NCBI RefSeq assembly: GCF_001190745.1
Contig: NZ_CP012196.1
Location: forward strand, 1-64,000
DNA: 64,000 bases
DNA from: Campylobacter gracilis
Lineage (GTDB): Bacteria; Campylobacterota; Campylobacteria; Campylobacterales; Campylobacteraceae
Direction of reading: 5' to 3'
Positions 20,330-28,300 of this stretch are shown piece by piece (within the stretch, counting starts at the first letter, position 1; every line of letters begins with the position of its first letter). Both the position numbers and the translations under genes were made by a program. Below the pieces are notes generated by a model. It was not told where the DNA came from and did not search any database. It saw only the letters and a program-made list of their open reading frames with translations.

Positions 20330-20418
20330 TTTTGTCCTTTGTTTTGAATTTACAGCGGCGAATATACAAAAATTCCTTAAATTTCAGGTAAAATTGCTTT
20401 AAAAATCAAGGAGAGCAG

Positions 20419-21897
20419 ATGGGCGAAGATATTTGGGGTAGCAGCAGTAATCCTGCGTCGCTAGCCAGTATAAGACGTAAAAGCGGCGAAGAAAAAAAGC
20501 CTCTGGACGAGAAACCACAGGCGCAACCTGAGAATTTAGATTTAACGCAAGAAGCTCTTGCGGCGGATGATACTAGCGAGCAAAATTCCACGGCTCAGAA
20601 TTCTATAGAGCAAAATTCCGCTTTTACAAAACAGAATTTCATACCACAGAATTCTGCGGAGCAAAATTTAGCTTTTGCAGCTCAAGGCTTGGATGAAGAA
20701 AATTCTATTTTGCGAGATTCTGCCGCGACAGGTTCTGGCGAGCAAGATTCTAACGGCAAAGACTTGAATTCTACCAAGAATGCTGCGAGCTCACAGAATT
20801 TTGTAGAGCAGAATTCCACTTGGCAAAATTTAGCTTCCTTAAATTCCGATAGAATTAACTCTACGCAAAGCTCAACTAGGGCTTACGATCTAAATAAGGC
20901 CTACGTATTTTATATGTTCCTCGGGCCTTTCGGCGCGCATAGATTTTATCTTGGGCGTATAATCTCCGCGATTTTTCAGCTTTTAGGCGGGCTGCCATTT
21001 CTCATCTGGCTTTTTTTAGTAGTGGTTACTGTCATGTGGACGAGTATAGAAGGTAACGATCTGTTGGCGCTTATAAACTCGTCTCGTCCGGATTTGGGCG
21101 TGCAAGCATCAGACCTAAAGGATATAGAGCAGGGCTTTTTTCATTTTATGGTTATTTTCTCGGTGCCTAATGTTTTGTTTTTAATCTGGCTTGTTAGCGA
21201 CTTTTTTAGGTTGCCTGATATGGTGCGAAAGCTAAATGTATCCGTAGGTGTGGGAGATATTACCTATCTTTATGCGGACGATGTTATGGAATGTGGCGAG
21301 AGTCTATCTAATGCCGAAACCGCTCTTTATGTAGCATTTGGACTTGAGGTACTAAGTGCAGTGAGTGGATATATTAAAAATGCGGACAAGGCTGGTGCAC
21401 TACAAGGTATCGGGATTATTTTGGTAATATGTTTAGCTGTAGGGCTATATTTTTTAGCGCGCGCAATACGCAGCACGGATTTGCTATCAAATGCTGCGAT
21501 TGCTGGAGTTTTTTCGACTATAAGTGCGTTAATCATCGTATTTATAGGCTTTGGGCTTTTTAAGCCTTCTGTCTTTGCACTGTGTGTTTCTTGCGTGTGC
21601 ATGTTGGTATATTTGATTTATCGGTTATTAATTAGCAAGGAGCTTTATGATTGTAGTGGCGAGAAAGACTATTTGAGAGCGTTTTATGTTATCGCGACTA
21701 CGGAGATGATAACTCTAGTTCTTGCGATACTTGGCTCGCAGCTTTTAGTTCTAGTATCCACCATAGGTCAGGTTGTCGCAGCAGTTCTAAATATTTCAGC
21801 GGTTTACGCCACCAAGGGGGTTACCGCTTCAAAAGGTGGCTACAATCTAGCGAATCTGGCGTATCACGTAAGGCAGATGAATAGGCGGGAGTTTTAG
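20419..21897 (+). CDS. TM2-domain membrane protein with a Q/N/S-rich head
   Basis: A 492-residue protein. Residues about 45-155 are low complexity, with repeated E-Q-N-S, A-Q-N-S and P-Q-N-S units encoded by recurring AGCAAAATTCC and CAGAATTC DNA. A TM2 domain follows (LNKAYVFYMFLGPFGAHRFYLGR), then about eight membrane helices and a soluble loop around residues 270-300. TM2 modules have two helices with a conserved GxHRFYLG loop and unknown function. The head is probably cytoplasmic and disordered. It is followed by a DUF805 gene with its own promoter. No function can be assigned. Confidence 0.75.
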   Translation: MGEDIWGSSSNPASLASIRRKSGEEKKPLDEKPQAQPENLDLTQEALAADDTSEQNSTAQNSIEQNSAFTKQNFIPQNSAEQNLAFAAQGLDEENSILRDSAATGSGEQDSNGKDLNSTKNAASSQNFVEQNSTWQNLASLNSDRINSTQSSTRAYDLNKAYVFYMFLGPFGAHRFYLGRIISAIFQLLGGLPFLIWLFLVVVTVMWTSIEGNDLLALINSSRPDLGVQASDLKDIEQGFFHFMVIFSVPNVLFLIWLVSDFFRLPDMVRKLNVSVGVGDITYLYADDVMECGESLSNAETALYVAFGLEVLSAVSGYIKNADKAGALQGIGIILVICLAVGLYFLARAIRSTDLLSNAAIAGVFSTISALIIVFIGFGLFKPSVFALCVSCVCMLVYLIYRLLISKELYDCSGEKDYLRAFYVIATTEMITLVLAILGSQLLVLVSTIGQVVAAVLNISAVYATKGVTASKGGYNLANLAYHVRQMNRREF

Positions 21898-21922
21898 GTA
21901 TTTAAATTTAAGGGGCGATTAG

Positions 21923-21928
21923 TATAAT
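21923..21928 (+). promoter_or_regulatory. -10 box of the DUF805 gene
   Basis: A TATAAT hexamer 30 bp before ATG 21958, followed by the ribosome-binding site AAAAGGAG. Confidence 0.65.
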
Positions 21929-21957
21929 CTTATATTATTTTAAAAAAGGAGTTTAAA

Positions 21958-22401
21958 ATGACTTTTATGGAGTCTGTGCAAACTTGCGTAAAGCAAAAAT
22001 ACGCCGCATTTAGCGGGCGAGCATCGAGGTCGGAGTACTGGTGGTTTTTTCTATTTACCGTGCTTGGCGGGATTGTTTTGAGCTTGATAGATGGCGTTTT
22101 AGGCACTACGATAGGGTACAATCAAATAATAGCCGGCAAAATAGTCCATCAAGAAATCGGCATTATAGATGCGCTTTTTCAGCTAGCTATGCTCGTGCCA
22201 GCCATCGCCGTATCAGTCAGGCGACTACATGACACCGATAGAAGCGGCTGGTTTTTTCTGCTTATTTTAACGCCGATCGTGGGTGCTTTTTTCGGCGATA
22301 TCGGGCTTTTGGTATCATTTGTGGGTTGGATAGTGCTGCTTGTGTTTTTCGTGCAGCGCGGCGATAGCGGGTCCAATCGCTTCGGATACGATCCACTATG
22401 A
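21958..22401 (+). CDS. DUF805 inner-membrane protein
   Basis: A 147-residue protein of the DUF805 family. It shows the start pattern KYAAFSGRASRSEYWWFFLF, the RRLHDTDRSGWFFLL motif and the C-terminal RGDSGSNRFGYDPL. Four membrane helices are predicted. Family members are common but uncharacterised; a link to stress or envelope integrity has been suggested, which the sequence cannot confirm. An AAAAGGAG ribosome-binding site supports the start. Confidence 0.88.
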   Translation: MTFMESVQTCVKQKYAAFSGRASRSEYWWFFLFTVLGGIVLSLIDGVLGTTIGYNQIIAGKIVHQEIGIIDALFQLAMLVPAIAVSVRRLHDTDRSGWFFLLILTPIVGAFFGDIGLLVSFVGWIVLLVFFVQRGDSGSNRFGYDPL

Positions 22402-22579
22402 TACAGTTCTAAAGCTTTGCGGAATTTTAGAATTCTAAAATTCCGTGTAGATAAAATTCTTTGTATTATCACTTAAAATTCTACGCATAAGCACTTTGCA
22501 GCGGTAAATCTTTCTTAAAATAAGCTTCGAAAATTCGCTCTAATTGATTGCCGTTATCTGTAACTTAGAATTTTTATAT

Positions 22580-22585
22580 TATAAT
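22580..22585 (+). promoter_or_regulatory. -10 box of hutX
   Basis: A TATAAT hexamer 33 bp before the chosen hutX ATG. Its position shows that the longer upstream frame from 22544 is not translated. Confidence 0.65.
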
Positions 22586-22618
22586 GGCGCTCAAAATTTT
22601 ATTTCAGAAAGGATGAAA

Positions 22619-23131
22619 ATGAAAGAGAGAATCGAGGCGCTGTTCGCGCAAAACCCTAAAATTTCGATCGCGCAGATCTGCAAGGAGCTCGGCGCCAAGG
22701 AGATCGACGTGCTGCTAAACCTGCCCGAGCGCTTCGGAAAGAGCGCTGGCGGCGATAAATTCGGCGAGGTCATTAGGGAGCTTGAGAGTTGGGGCGAGGT
22801 GCTTTTTGTAAAAAATACGCCGAGCTTCATCATCGAGTTTAAAACCAAGATCCCAAGCGGCAAGAGCGCGCAGGGATATTATAATTTCGGCATGGGCGCA
22901 AACGGCGATGAGGCGCATGGGCTGGGCATTTTAGGAGGTCATCTAAAGACGGATGAGATCGATAAGATCATCCTTGTGACGCAGACTTTCATGGGGATGC
23001 TCTCGAAATTCGTGGGCTTTTACGACAAGGCGGGCGAGAATATCTTTAAAATTTACGTCTCGCGCGATGAGAAAGGACAGCTGCTAGCCGAGCAAGACGC
23101 GAAATTTGAAGCGCTAAAAGCCGCGATTTAG
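22619..23131 (+). CDS. hutX: Heme utilisation cytosolic carrier HutX/ChuX
   Basis: HutX-family proteins bind heme in the cytosol and hand it to heme-degrading enzymes. The 170-residue protein starts with a helix-turn-helix-like segment (ISIAQICKELGAKEIDVLLNLPE). It ends with the ChuX core GILGGHLKTDEIDKIILVTQTFMGMLSKFVGFYDKAGENIFKIYVSRDE, with candidate heme-ligand residues there. The start at 22619 follows AAAGGATG at proper spacing, and an earlier frame start overlaps the promoter. The gene stands alone. Fur control is plausible for heme genes, but I see no clear Fur box. Confidence 0.87.
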   Translation: MKERIEALFAQNPKISIAQICKELGAKEIDVLLNLPERFGKSAGGDKFGEVIRELESWGEVLFVKNTPSFIIEFKTKIPSGKSAQGYYNFGMGANGDEAHGLGILGGHLKTDEIDKIILVTQTFMGMLSKFVGFYDKAGENIFKIYVSRDEKGQLLAEQDAKFEALKAAI

Positions 23132-23135
23132 CGCT

Positions 23136-23157
23136 CGCGCAAGACCGCTCTTGCGCG
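23136..23157 (+). terminator. Possible hutX terminator
   Basis: A perfect 9-bp stem (CGCGCAAGA with TCTTGCGCG) and a 4-nt loop, 4 bp after the hutX stop. The following T tract is short (GTTTGCG), so it may be weak. Confidence 0.55.
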
Positions 23158-24099
23158 GTTTGCGTAAAATTTGTCCTTGCGCGGGCATTTAGGCTTGATC
23201 TTGCCCTTTATGCGCGAGATCAAATCCATAAAATTCTACCGCGAAATAACATTGCGCGCACTCCTGCGCGTTTGCGCGCAAACGCGCAAAATTGATCCGC
23301 GCCGCCGCCCTCTTTATCTCCCGCTTATGCGTATTTATGGTTTTGATCTGCGGCGTAGAATCGCCTCCTTTTCTCGCCGCCTTCATGCAGAATCGATCTT
23401 GTCGGTTTAATTTACCAAACCGACTTTAGCGCGCGGGAATAGTTTTTCGAATTTGACGCAGGATCGTCCTCTTTTTTTCATTTTAGCCTCAAGCGCGCGC
23501 AGTATCTTGGGCGCAGAGAATTTGAATTTAAACGGGCTCTCAGCGGGCCGAATTAAACGGATAAAATTTAGTCGGAGGATTCGTGCAGCGGCGTTTTTAA
23601 CGGCCTAAAATTTTAAATTTTAGATTTGCTGCGCCGCGCCACTGTAAGGCGTAAATTTCGATCACGGGCTGTTTTGATCGAGCGCAACTTCGGGCGATCG
23701 CAATTTTAAGCGTGCATGATTTTAAAATTTGTGTCGCGCCGCTAGCTTTATTCTATCTTATCACGCCGTGCTCCGTTCTACCGCGCCTATCTTCTGCCGC
23801 ATCTCGTCTTGCTCCGCTTGTGACGTCCCGCTTCGCGCCCCGTTCGTTTTTTAAAAAGCGGCGCGCGACCGAGAAAAAACCGCCCTACTTCGGATTAAAA
23901 TTTTATTTTTCCTCAAAACAGATCTCGACAAAGATAAAATTTTATAAAATCTACCATTTTAATTTCATATCTCAAAAACGTTTTGCCGTTACGCAAGGAG
24001 CGTCAAATTTTAAAATTGAAATTTTATACGTGAAGCTTAAAGGTTATTAAACTCCGATATTTAGGGCAATGTAGACATGAATTTTTTATCTTTTACTGC
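23158..24099. other. Long intergenic region, no convincing gene
   Basis: About 940 bp without a credible coding frame. The short frames in it lack ribosome-binding sites and family patterns. It contains a 24-bp perfect palindrome (23265-23288), pyrimidine-rich CGCTT/CCGCT runs around 23750-23850 and AT-rich repeat blocks. It may be a gene graveyard; nothing recognisable is left. Confidence 0.5.
23265..23288. repeat. Perfect 24-bp GC-rich palindrome
   Basis: TGCGCGTTTGCG followed directly by its exact reverse complement, with no spacer. Adjacent CGCGC runs extend the GC-rich symmetry. The function is unknown; it could be extruded as a cruciform or bound by a dimeric protein. Confidence 0.7.
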
Positions 24100-24151
24100 T
24101 ATAATTTTCTCAGAAATTTAAATCTTAAGATTAAAAAGTATTCTTAAGAAT
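24100..24151 (+). promoter_or_regulatory. Extended -10 promoter and two CTTAAG operators before the second reductase operon
   Basis: TGCTATAAT (hexamer at 24100-24105) is an extended -10, with a predicted start near 24112. Directly downstream are two palindromes, AATCTTAAGATT (24121-24132) and ATTCTTAAGAAT (24140-24151), 19 bp apart centre to centre. Sites at about +10 to +40 would suit a repressor. A related TCTTAAGA occurs before typA, so the motif may also be part of the local repeat vocabulary. Confidence 0.5.
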
Positions 24152-24171
24152 TTTATAAGACGGAGGAGATC

Positions 24172-24771
24172 TTGAATAGATTGATCTTGAAGATTTATGC
24201 GTGGCAAAATACTGCTACGCCGTGGTTTTGGCTCTTTGTGATAAGCGCAGGCTATCTTGCGGTATCGTATTTTTTCTTTCAGTGCTACATTTTTATGTCG
24301 CCTACGCAGACGAGCGCCCTCGTGCGTCTGGGCTTTGCCGTAGCGGGCGTGGGCGCGCTTATCGGCTTATTGCTGCCGTTTAGCTTCATAACAAGGCTCA
24401 TTGCTTACGCGCTTGGCTTTGCGGGCGCGATATACGGCTATTTACAAAGCTCCGCGCCGCACCCCGCCGCAGATACCGCAAATTGCCTCGCAGCGCCCGC
24501 ATTTCCTTTTGCGGCACCGCTTGATAGTCTGCTACCGGAGCTATTTCGCCCCGCAAGCTGCACAGGCACCCCGTCCTTCCCCGCAGGCACCGCGCTTAGC
24601 GAAGTGCAGAGTTTTTTTGGCGGATTTTATGGCGAGGGATTTTATCTGGTGCCGAACATTAAATTTGCAGACGCGGCGCAGTGCGCGCAGGTAGCGTTTG
24701 CGGCATTCGCGGTTGTTTTAGTCGTGATGTTTGTGGGCTTTTTATACGGCAGATTTACGAGAAGTTTTTAA
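24172..24771 (+). CDS. DsbB-like membrane protein lacking the CxxC active site
   Basis: A 199-residue four-helix membrane protein starting at TTG after GGAGGAG. Its layout follows DsbB, the quinone-linked oxidase of DsbA. FFFQCYIFMSP matches the DsbB stretch before the first cysteine pair. R52 matches the conserved Arg after it. LPFSFITRLIAYALGFAGAIYGY matches helices 2-3, and C105 and C130 (LLPELFRPASC) match the second periplasmic pair, 25 residues apart as against 26 in E. coli. The CxxC that reduces quinone is replaced by T45-Q-T-S48. The protein therefore cannot run the normal DsbB cycle. It leads the second cytochrome/reductase operon, with 20 bp to the next gene. The DsbB relation is my alignment by eye. 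Confidence 0.6.
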   Translation: MNRLILKIYAWQNTATPWFWLFVISAGYLAVSYFFFQCYIFMSPTQTSALVRLGFAVAGVGALIGLLLPFSFITRLIAYALGFAGAIYGYLQSSAPHPAADTANCLAAPAFPFAAPLDSLLPELFRPASCTGTPSFPAGTALSEVQSFFGGFYGEGFYLVPNIKFADAAQCAQVAFAAFAVVLVVMFVGFLYGRFTRSF

Positions 24772-24791
24772 AATTTTAAGAAAGGATAAGC

Positions 24792-25400
24792 ATGAAGTTT
24801 TTAAATTCTATTGCGGCTGCGGCGGCTCTTACGGCTGCGATCGCAAGCTACGCTGGCGCCGAGGTTAAGGCGGGCGAGACGCTTTACGGCACGGCGCTAA
24901 AGCAGGTAAGCGTAAGCGGCGATTTGTCGCACAAGGACGGCAGGCTGCTGCCCACAAACGCCATAGAGGTCTTGGAGGTTAAGGACGGAGTAGTGAAATT
25001 TTCGCTCACCGGCTATCAAAACCCAAAGGCACCGAACGTTATTTATTTCACGCCTAAAGCGCGCATAATCGCGGTGGCGTTTTCGAAGCAGGCTAAATTC
25101 CAAAGCGAGAGCTTGGGCGAAGAGGACGGCTTTAATAAGGTTAAAATAACCGCCTACACCGACGAGGGCGCGCTAAGCGGCGACGTGGATAAAATTTTCG
25201 CGGGCGCTAAGGAGAAATTTGAAGCCTCGTGTAGCGTCTGTCACGCTCTGCACCAGCCGGCTAGCTACGAAGCAAACAGATGGCCGGGCTACATTAAATC
25301 GATGCTTTCGCGCACGCCTATTAGCAAGGATGAGAGCTGGACGGTGGTGCAGTATCTGCAAAAGCACTCCAAGGACGTAAATTTAAAGGATATGAAATGA
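24792..25400 (+). CDS. Periplasmic monoheme cytochrome c, TorC C-terminal-domain-like, second copy
   Basis: A 202-residue exported cytochrome with a signal peptide (about residues 1-23) and heme motif CSVCH at residues 147-151. The stretch from GETLYGTALKQVSVSGDLS to NPKAPNVIYFTPKARI, and ANRWPGYIKSM after the heme, match the C-terminal part of TorC more closely than the first copy does. No other heme motif is present. The stop overlaps the reductase start by 4 bp (ATGA), indicating tight coupling and probable use as its direct electron donor. Confidence 0.9.
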   Translation: MKFLNSIAAAAALTAAIASYAGAEVKAGETLYGTALKQVSVSGDLSHKDGRLLPTNAIEVLEVKDGVVKFSLTGYQNPKAPNVIYFTPKARIIAVAFSKQAKFQSESLGEEDGFNKVKITAYTDEGALSGDVDKIFAGAKEKFEASCSVCHALHQPASYEANRWPGYIKSMLSRTPISKDESWTVVQYLQKHSKDVNLKDMK

Positions 25401-27913
25401 AAAGACGAAATTTTTTAAAGCTCGGCGCGGCGGTCTCGGCGCTTCCGCTCATCCCAAGCTCGATGCTTGCGGCGGATAAACTTACTGCGCTTAAGAAAAA
25501 TGGCGAAATTTTAACCGCGGCGCGGTGGGGAATTTTAAAAGCGAGCGTAAAAAACGGCAAGATCGTAAAATCCGCGCCGTGGAAGATCATCTCTAAAATT
25601 CCAAATACGCTTCAAAATACGATGGCGGATCTCGTTTATAACACGCGCATCAAAGCGCCGATGGTGCGAAAATCATATCTCGCCGACCCAGATAATCCTA
25701 AGCCGGAGCTTCGCGGACTTGACGAATGGGTCGAGGTAAAATATGAAGACGCGATCAAACTCGTCGCGCGCGAGCTTAAAAAGACGCGCGAGCAAAAGGG
25801 CGCGGACTCGGTGTTTGCCGGCAGCTATGGCTGGCAAAGTACGGGCAACGTGCATGTCTCAAGGACGCTACTTCATAGATTTATGAACTTAACCGGCGGC
25901 TTTACGGGCGTCACGGGCGATTACTCTACGGGCGCAGCTCAGGTCATCATGCCGCACGTAACGGGCTCAAATCAGGTCTATGAGCAGCAAACCTCGTGGC
26001 CGGTGGTGCTTGAAAACTCCAAAGTAGTGGTCTTTTGGGGGCTAAATCCGATCTCTACGCTTCGCGTGGCGTGGACGAGCTCGGACGAGCAGGGATTTAA
26101 GTATTTCGAGCAGCTAAAAAACAGCGACAAAGAGATCATCATCATCGATCCAATCAAAACCGTAAGCGGCAAGTATTTCGAAGGCAAGGCGCGATGGATC
26201 GCCCCTCGCCCTAACACCGACGTAGCGATGATGCTAGGCATGGCGCAGCACCTCTATTCGCAGGGCAAGTATGATAAGGAATTTTTACAAAATTACACCG
26301 TGGGCTTTGAAAAATTCGTGCCGTACCTCACGGGGCAGAGCGACGGCGCGGCTAAGACGCCGGAGTGGGCTAGCGAAATTTGCGGCATTAGCGCGGATGT
26401 GATAAAAGAGCTTGCGATAAAATTTTACGAAAACCGCACGATGATAATGGCGGGTTGGGGTATCCAGCGCGCTCATCACGGCGAGCAGGCGCACTGGATG
26501 ATCGTGACTTTGTGCGCGATGTTAGGACAGATCGGACTTGCGGGAGGCGGCTTTGGCTTTAGCTACCACTACGCTAACGGCGGCGCGCCTACCTGCGCGG
26601 GCGGCGTGATTGGCGGAATGAACGCGGCAAGCGTCGGCATCGTTAAGGACGGCAAATTTTTAGGGCTTGCGCAGGATCAGAAGCAAGGCGGCGAAGCAGC
26701 CCAAGCATGGCTAGTAAATACGGCGAAGGTTGCCTTTCCTTTAGCTCGTATCGCGGACGCGCTACTAAATCCTGGCAAGACGATCGACGCGAATGGCGCA
26801 AAGATCACCTATCCGAAGATCGACTTCATCTACTGGGTCGGCGGAAATCCTATCGTGCATCATCAAGACACCAACACCAACATAAAAGCTTGGCGCAAGC
26901 CGCGCACCATCGTAGTGAATGAAATTTACTGGACGCCGACTGCGAAGATGGCGGACATTGTGTTCCCGACCACTACGCAGTACGAGCGCAACGACATTAC
27001 GATGAGCGGGGACTACTCCAATATGCATATCATCCCGATGAAGCAGGTCGTCGCCAAGCAACACGGCGCGAAGGACGATTATCAAATTTTTACCGACCTT
27101 TGCAAGGCTTACGCAGACGGGCTTGCCGAAGTCTATACGGACGGCGGCAAAACGGAGATGGACTGGATCAAAGAATTTTACAAAGGGGCGGCTGGCGCCG
27201 TAAACGCAAACACCGCTTTAGGCATACAGATGCCGAGCTTTGAGCAGTGGTGGGAGAAAAACGAGCCGACGGAATTTTACGAAACGCCGGAGAGTGCTGC
27301 ATACGTGAGCTTTGAGGATTTTAGAAACGATCCCGTTTTGGAGGCTTTGGGAACGCCTAGCGGGCTGATTGAAATTTACTCCGATACGATAGAGGCGATG
27401 AACTACAAAGACTGCGGCGCGCATCCGATGTGGTTTGAGCCCGTCGAGTGGCTCGGGATGAAGGATAAGCCTGCGAAATTTCACCTGCTCAGCCTGCATC
27501 CGCTTGATCGCTTGCATTCGCAGCAGAGCAACACTTCAAATCGCAAGAGATATGCCATTGCGGATCGCGAGCCGGTGTTAATAAATACCGAGGACGCTAA
27601 GGAGCTCGGCATCAAGCAGGGCGATCTGGTGCGCGTGTATAACGCTCGCGGCGAAATTCTAGCAGGAGCCAACGTAAGTGACGACATAATGCGCGGCGTG
27701 GTGCAGATATTTGAAGGCGCGTGGTACGATCCTAACGCCGAAGGGCTTTGCAAAAACGGAAATCCGAACGTACTTACGATCGATCTTCCTACGAGTGAGC
27801 TTGCCAACGGCAACATCGCGCATACGGCGCTGGTAGATATCGAGCTTTATAAACACAAGGCGGGCGAGGATATCAAACTAACCGCGTTTATGCCGCCTAA
27901 AGGGGCGAAGTAG
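25397..27913 (+). CDS. torA: Trimethylamine-N-oxide/DMSO reductase, TorA-like
   Basis: An 838-residue Tat-exported (KRRNFLK) molybdopterin enzyme. GDYSTGAAQVIMPHVTGSNQVYEQQTSWPVVLEN is the classical TorA segment and includes the Mo-ligand serine S177. Other markers are PNTDVAMMLGMAQHLY, GWGIQRAHHGEQAHWM, WVGGNPIVHHQDTN, ATTTQYERND-type SIVFPTTTQYERNDIT and the C-terminal HPLDRLHSQQSN. It should reduce TMAO or related oxides in the periplasm, taking electrons from the overlapping monoheme cytochrome. A MoCo-loading chaperone gene (torD) is not seen nearby. Substrate preference between TMAO and DMSO is not settled by sequence. Confidence 0.9.
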   Translation: MKRRNFLKLGAAVSALPLIPSSMLAADKLTALKKNGEILTAARWGILKASVKNGKIVKSAPWKIISKIPNTLQNTMADLVYNTRIKAPMVRKSYLADPDNPKPELRGLDEWVEVKYEDAIKLVARELKKTREQKGADSVFAGSYGWQSTGNVHVSRTLLHRFMNLTGGFTGVTGDYSTGAAQVIMPHVTGSNQVYEQQTSWPVVLENSKVVVFWGLNPISTLRVAWTSSDEQGFKYFEQLKNSDKEIIIIDPIKTVSGKYFEGKARWIAPRPNTDVAMMLGMAQHLYSQGKYDKEFLQNYTVGFEKFVPYLTGQSDGAAKTPEWASEICGISADVIKELAIKFYENRTMIMAGWGIQRAHHGEQAHWMIVTLCAMLGQIGLAGGGFGFSYHYANGGAPTCAGGVIGGMNAASVGIVKDGKFLGLAQDQKQGGEAAQAWLVNTAKVAFPLARIADALLNPGKTIDANGAKITYPKIDFIYWVGGNPIVHHQDTNTNIKAWRKPRTIVVNEIYWTPTAKMADIVFPTTTQYERNDITMSGDYSNMHIIPMKQVVAKQHGAKDDYQIFTDLCKAYADGLAEVYTDGGKTEMDWIKEFYKGAAGAVNANTALGIQMPSFEQWWEKNEPTEFYETPESAAYVSFEDFRNDPVLEALGTPSGLIEIYSDTIEAMNYKDCGAHPMWFEPVEWLGMKDKPAKFHLLSLHPLDRLHSQQSNTSNRKRYAIADREPVLINTEDAKELGIKQGDLVRVYNARGEILAGANVSDDIMRGVVQIFEGAWYDPNAEGLCKNGNPNVLTIDLPTSELANGNIAHTALVDIELYKHKAGEDIKLTAFMPPKGAK

Positions 27914-28300
27914 GGATTGGGAGCGGTTTAGGTTTTAAGACTGGCTCATTGCTGGCTTGGACTAGATACGCCGATCCTCTGCAGGCTTTAGCCAAACTCG
28001 CCGTGGTTTTGCTACGGCGAGGCATATCGATTTCGACTTGCCGCGGCTTTATATAGTCGCGGCTGTGTATCGGGACCAATTTGCTTGCTACAGCCTCGCG
28101 ACTTCAACGATAGGTCACGGAGCTGATTTAAATTTTATAGCCTTGCGCTTGCAGTGATGACTGAGTTGATTTGATTTATCGTAACTTTGAGCTGTGGCAG
28201 GCTGGAGATAACAGCAAGCAATATTTGCCTCGCCGCCCTACTCTCTATTTGCTCGTGAAATTCTCGCTAAATTTAAGAACTTGCCGTTTGGACTAAAATT
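27914..28300. other. Intergenic region, small hairpins only
   Basis: No gene seen. A 7-bp hairpin (TCGCCGT/ACGGCGA near 27998-28022) and a second GC stem near 28038-28063 follow the reductase gene and may help end its transcript; neither has a T tract. Confidence 0.5.

Noticed and set aside
23171-23410. A 79-residue frame after hutX
   Set aside because: It is Arg/Leu-rich with no ribosome-binding site, starts in a hairpin region and contains the 24-bp palindrome; it reads like non-coding GC-rich DNA.
23712-24050. A 112-residue frame in the long gap
   Set aside because: Composition is that of pyrimidine-rich intergenic DNA followed by AT repeats; no start signal and no family pattern.
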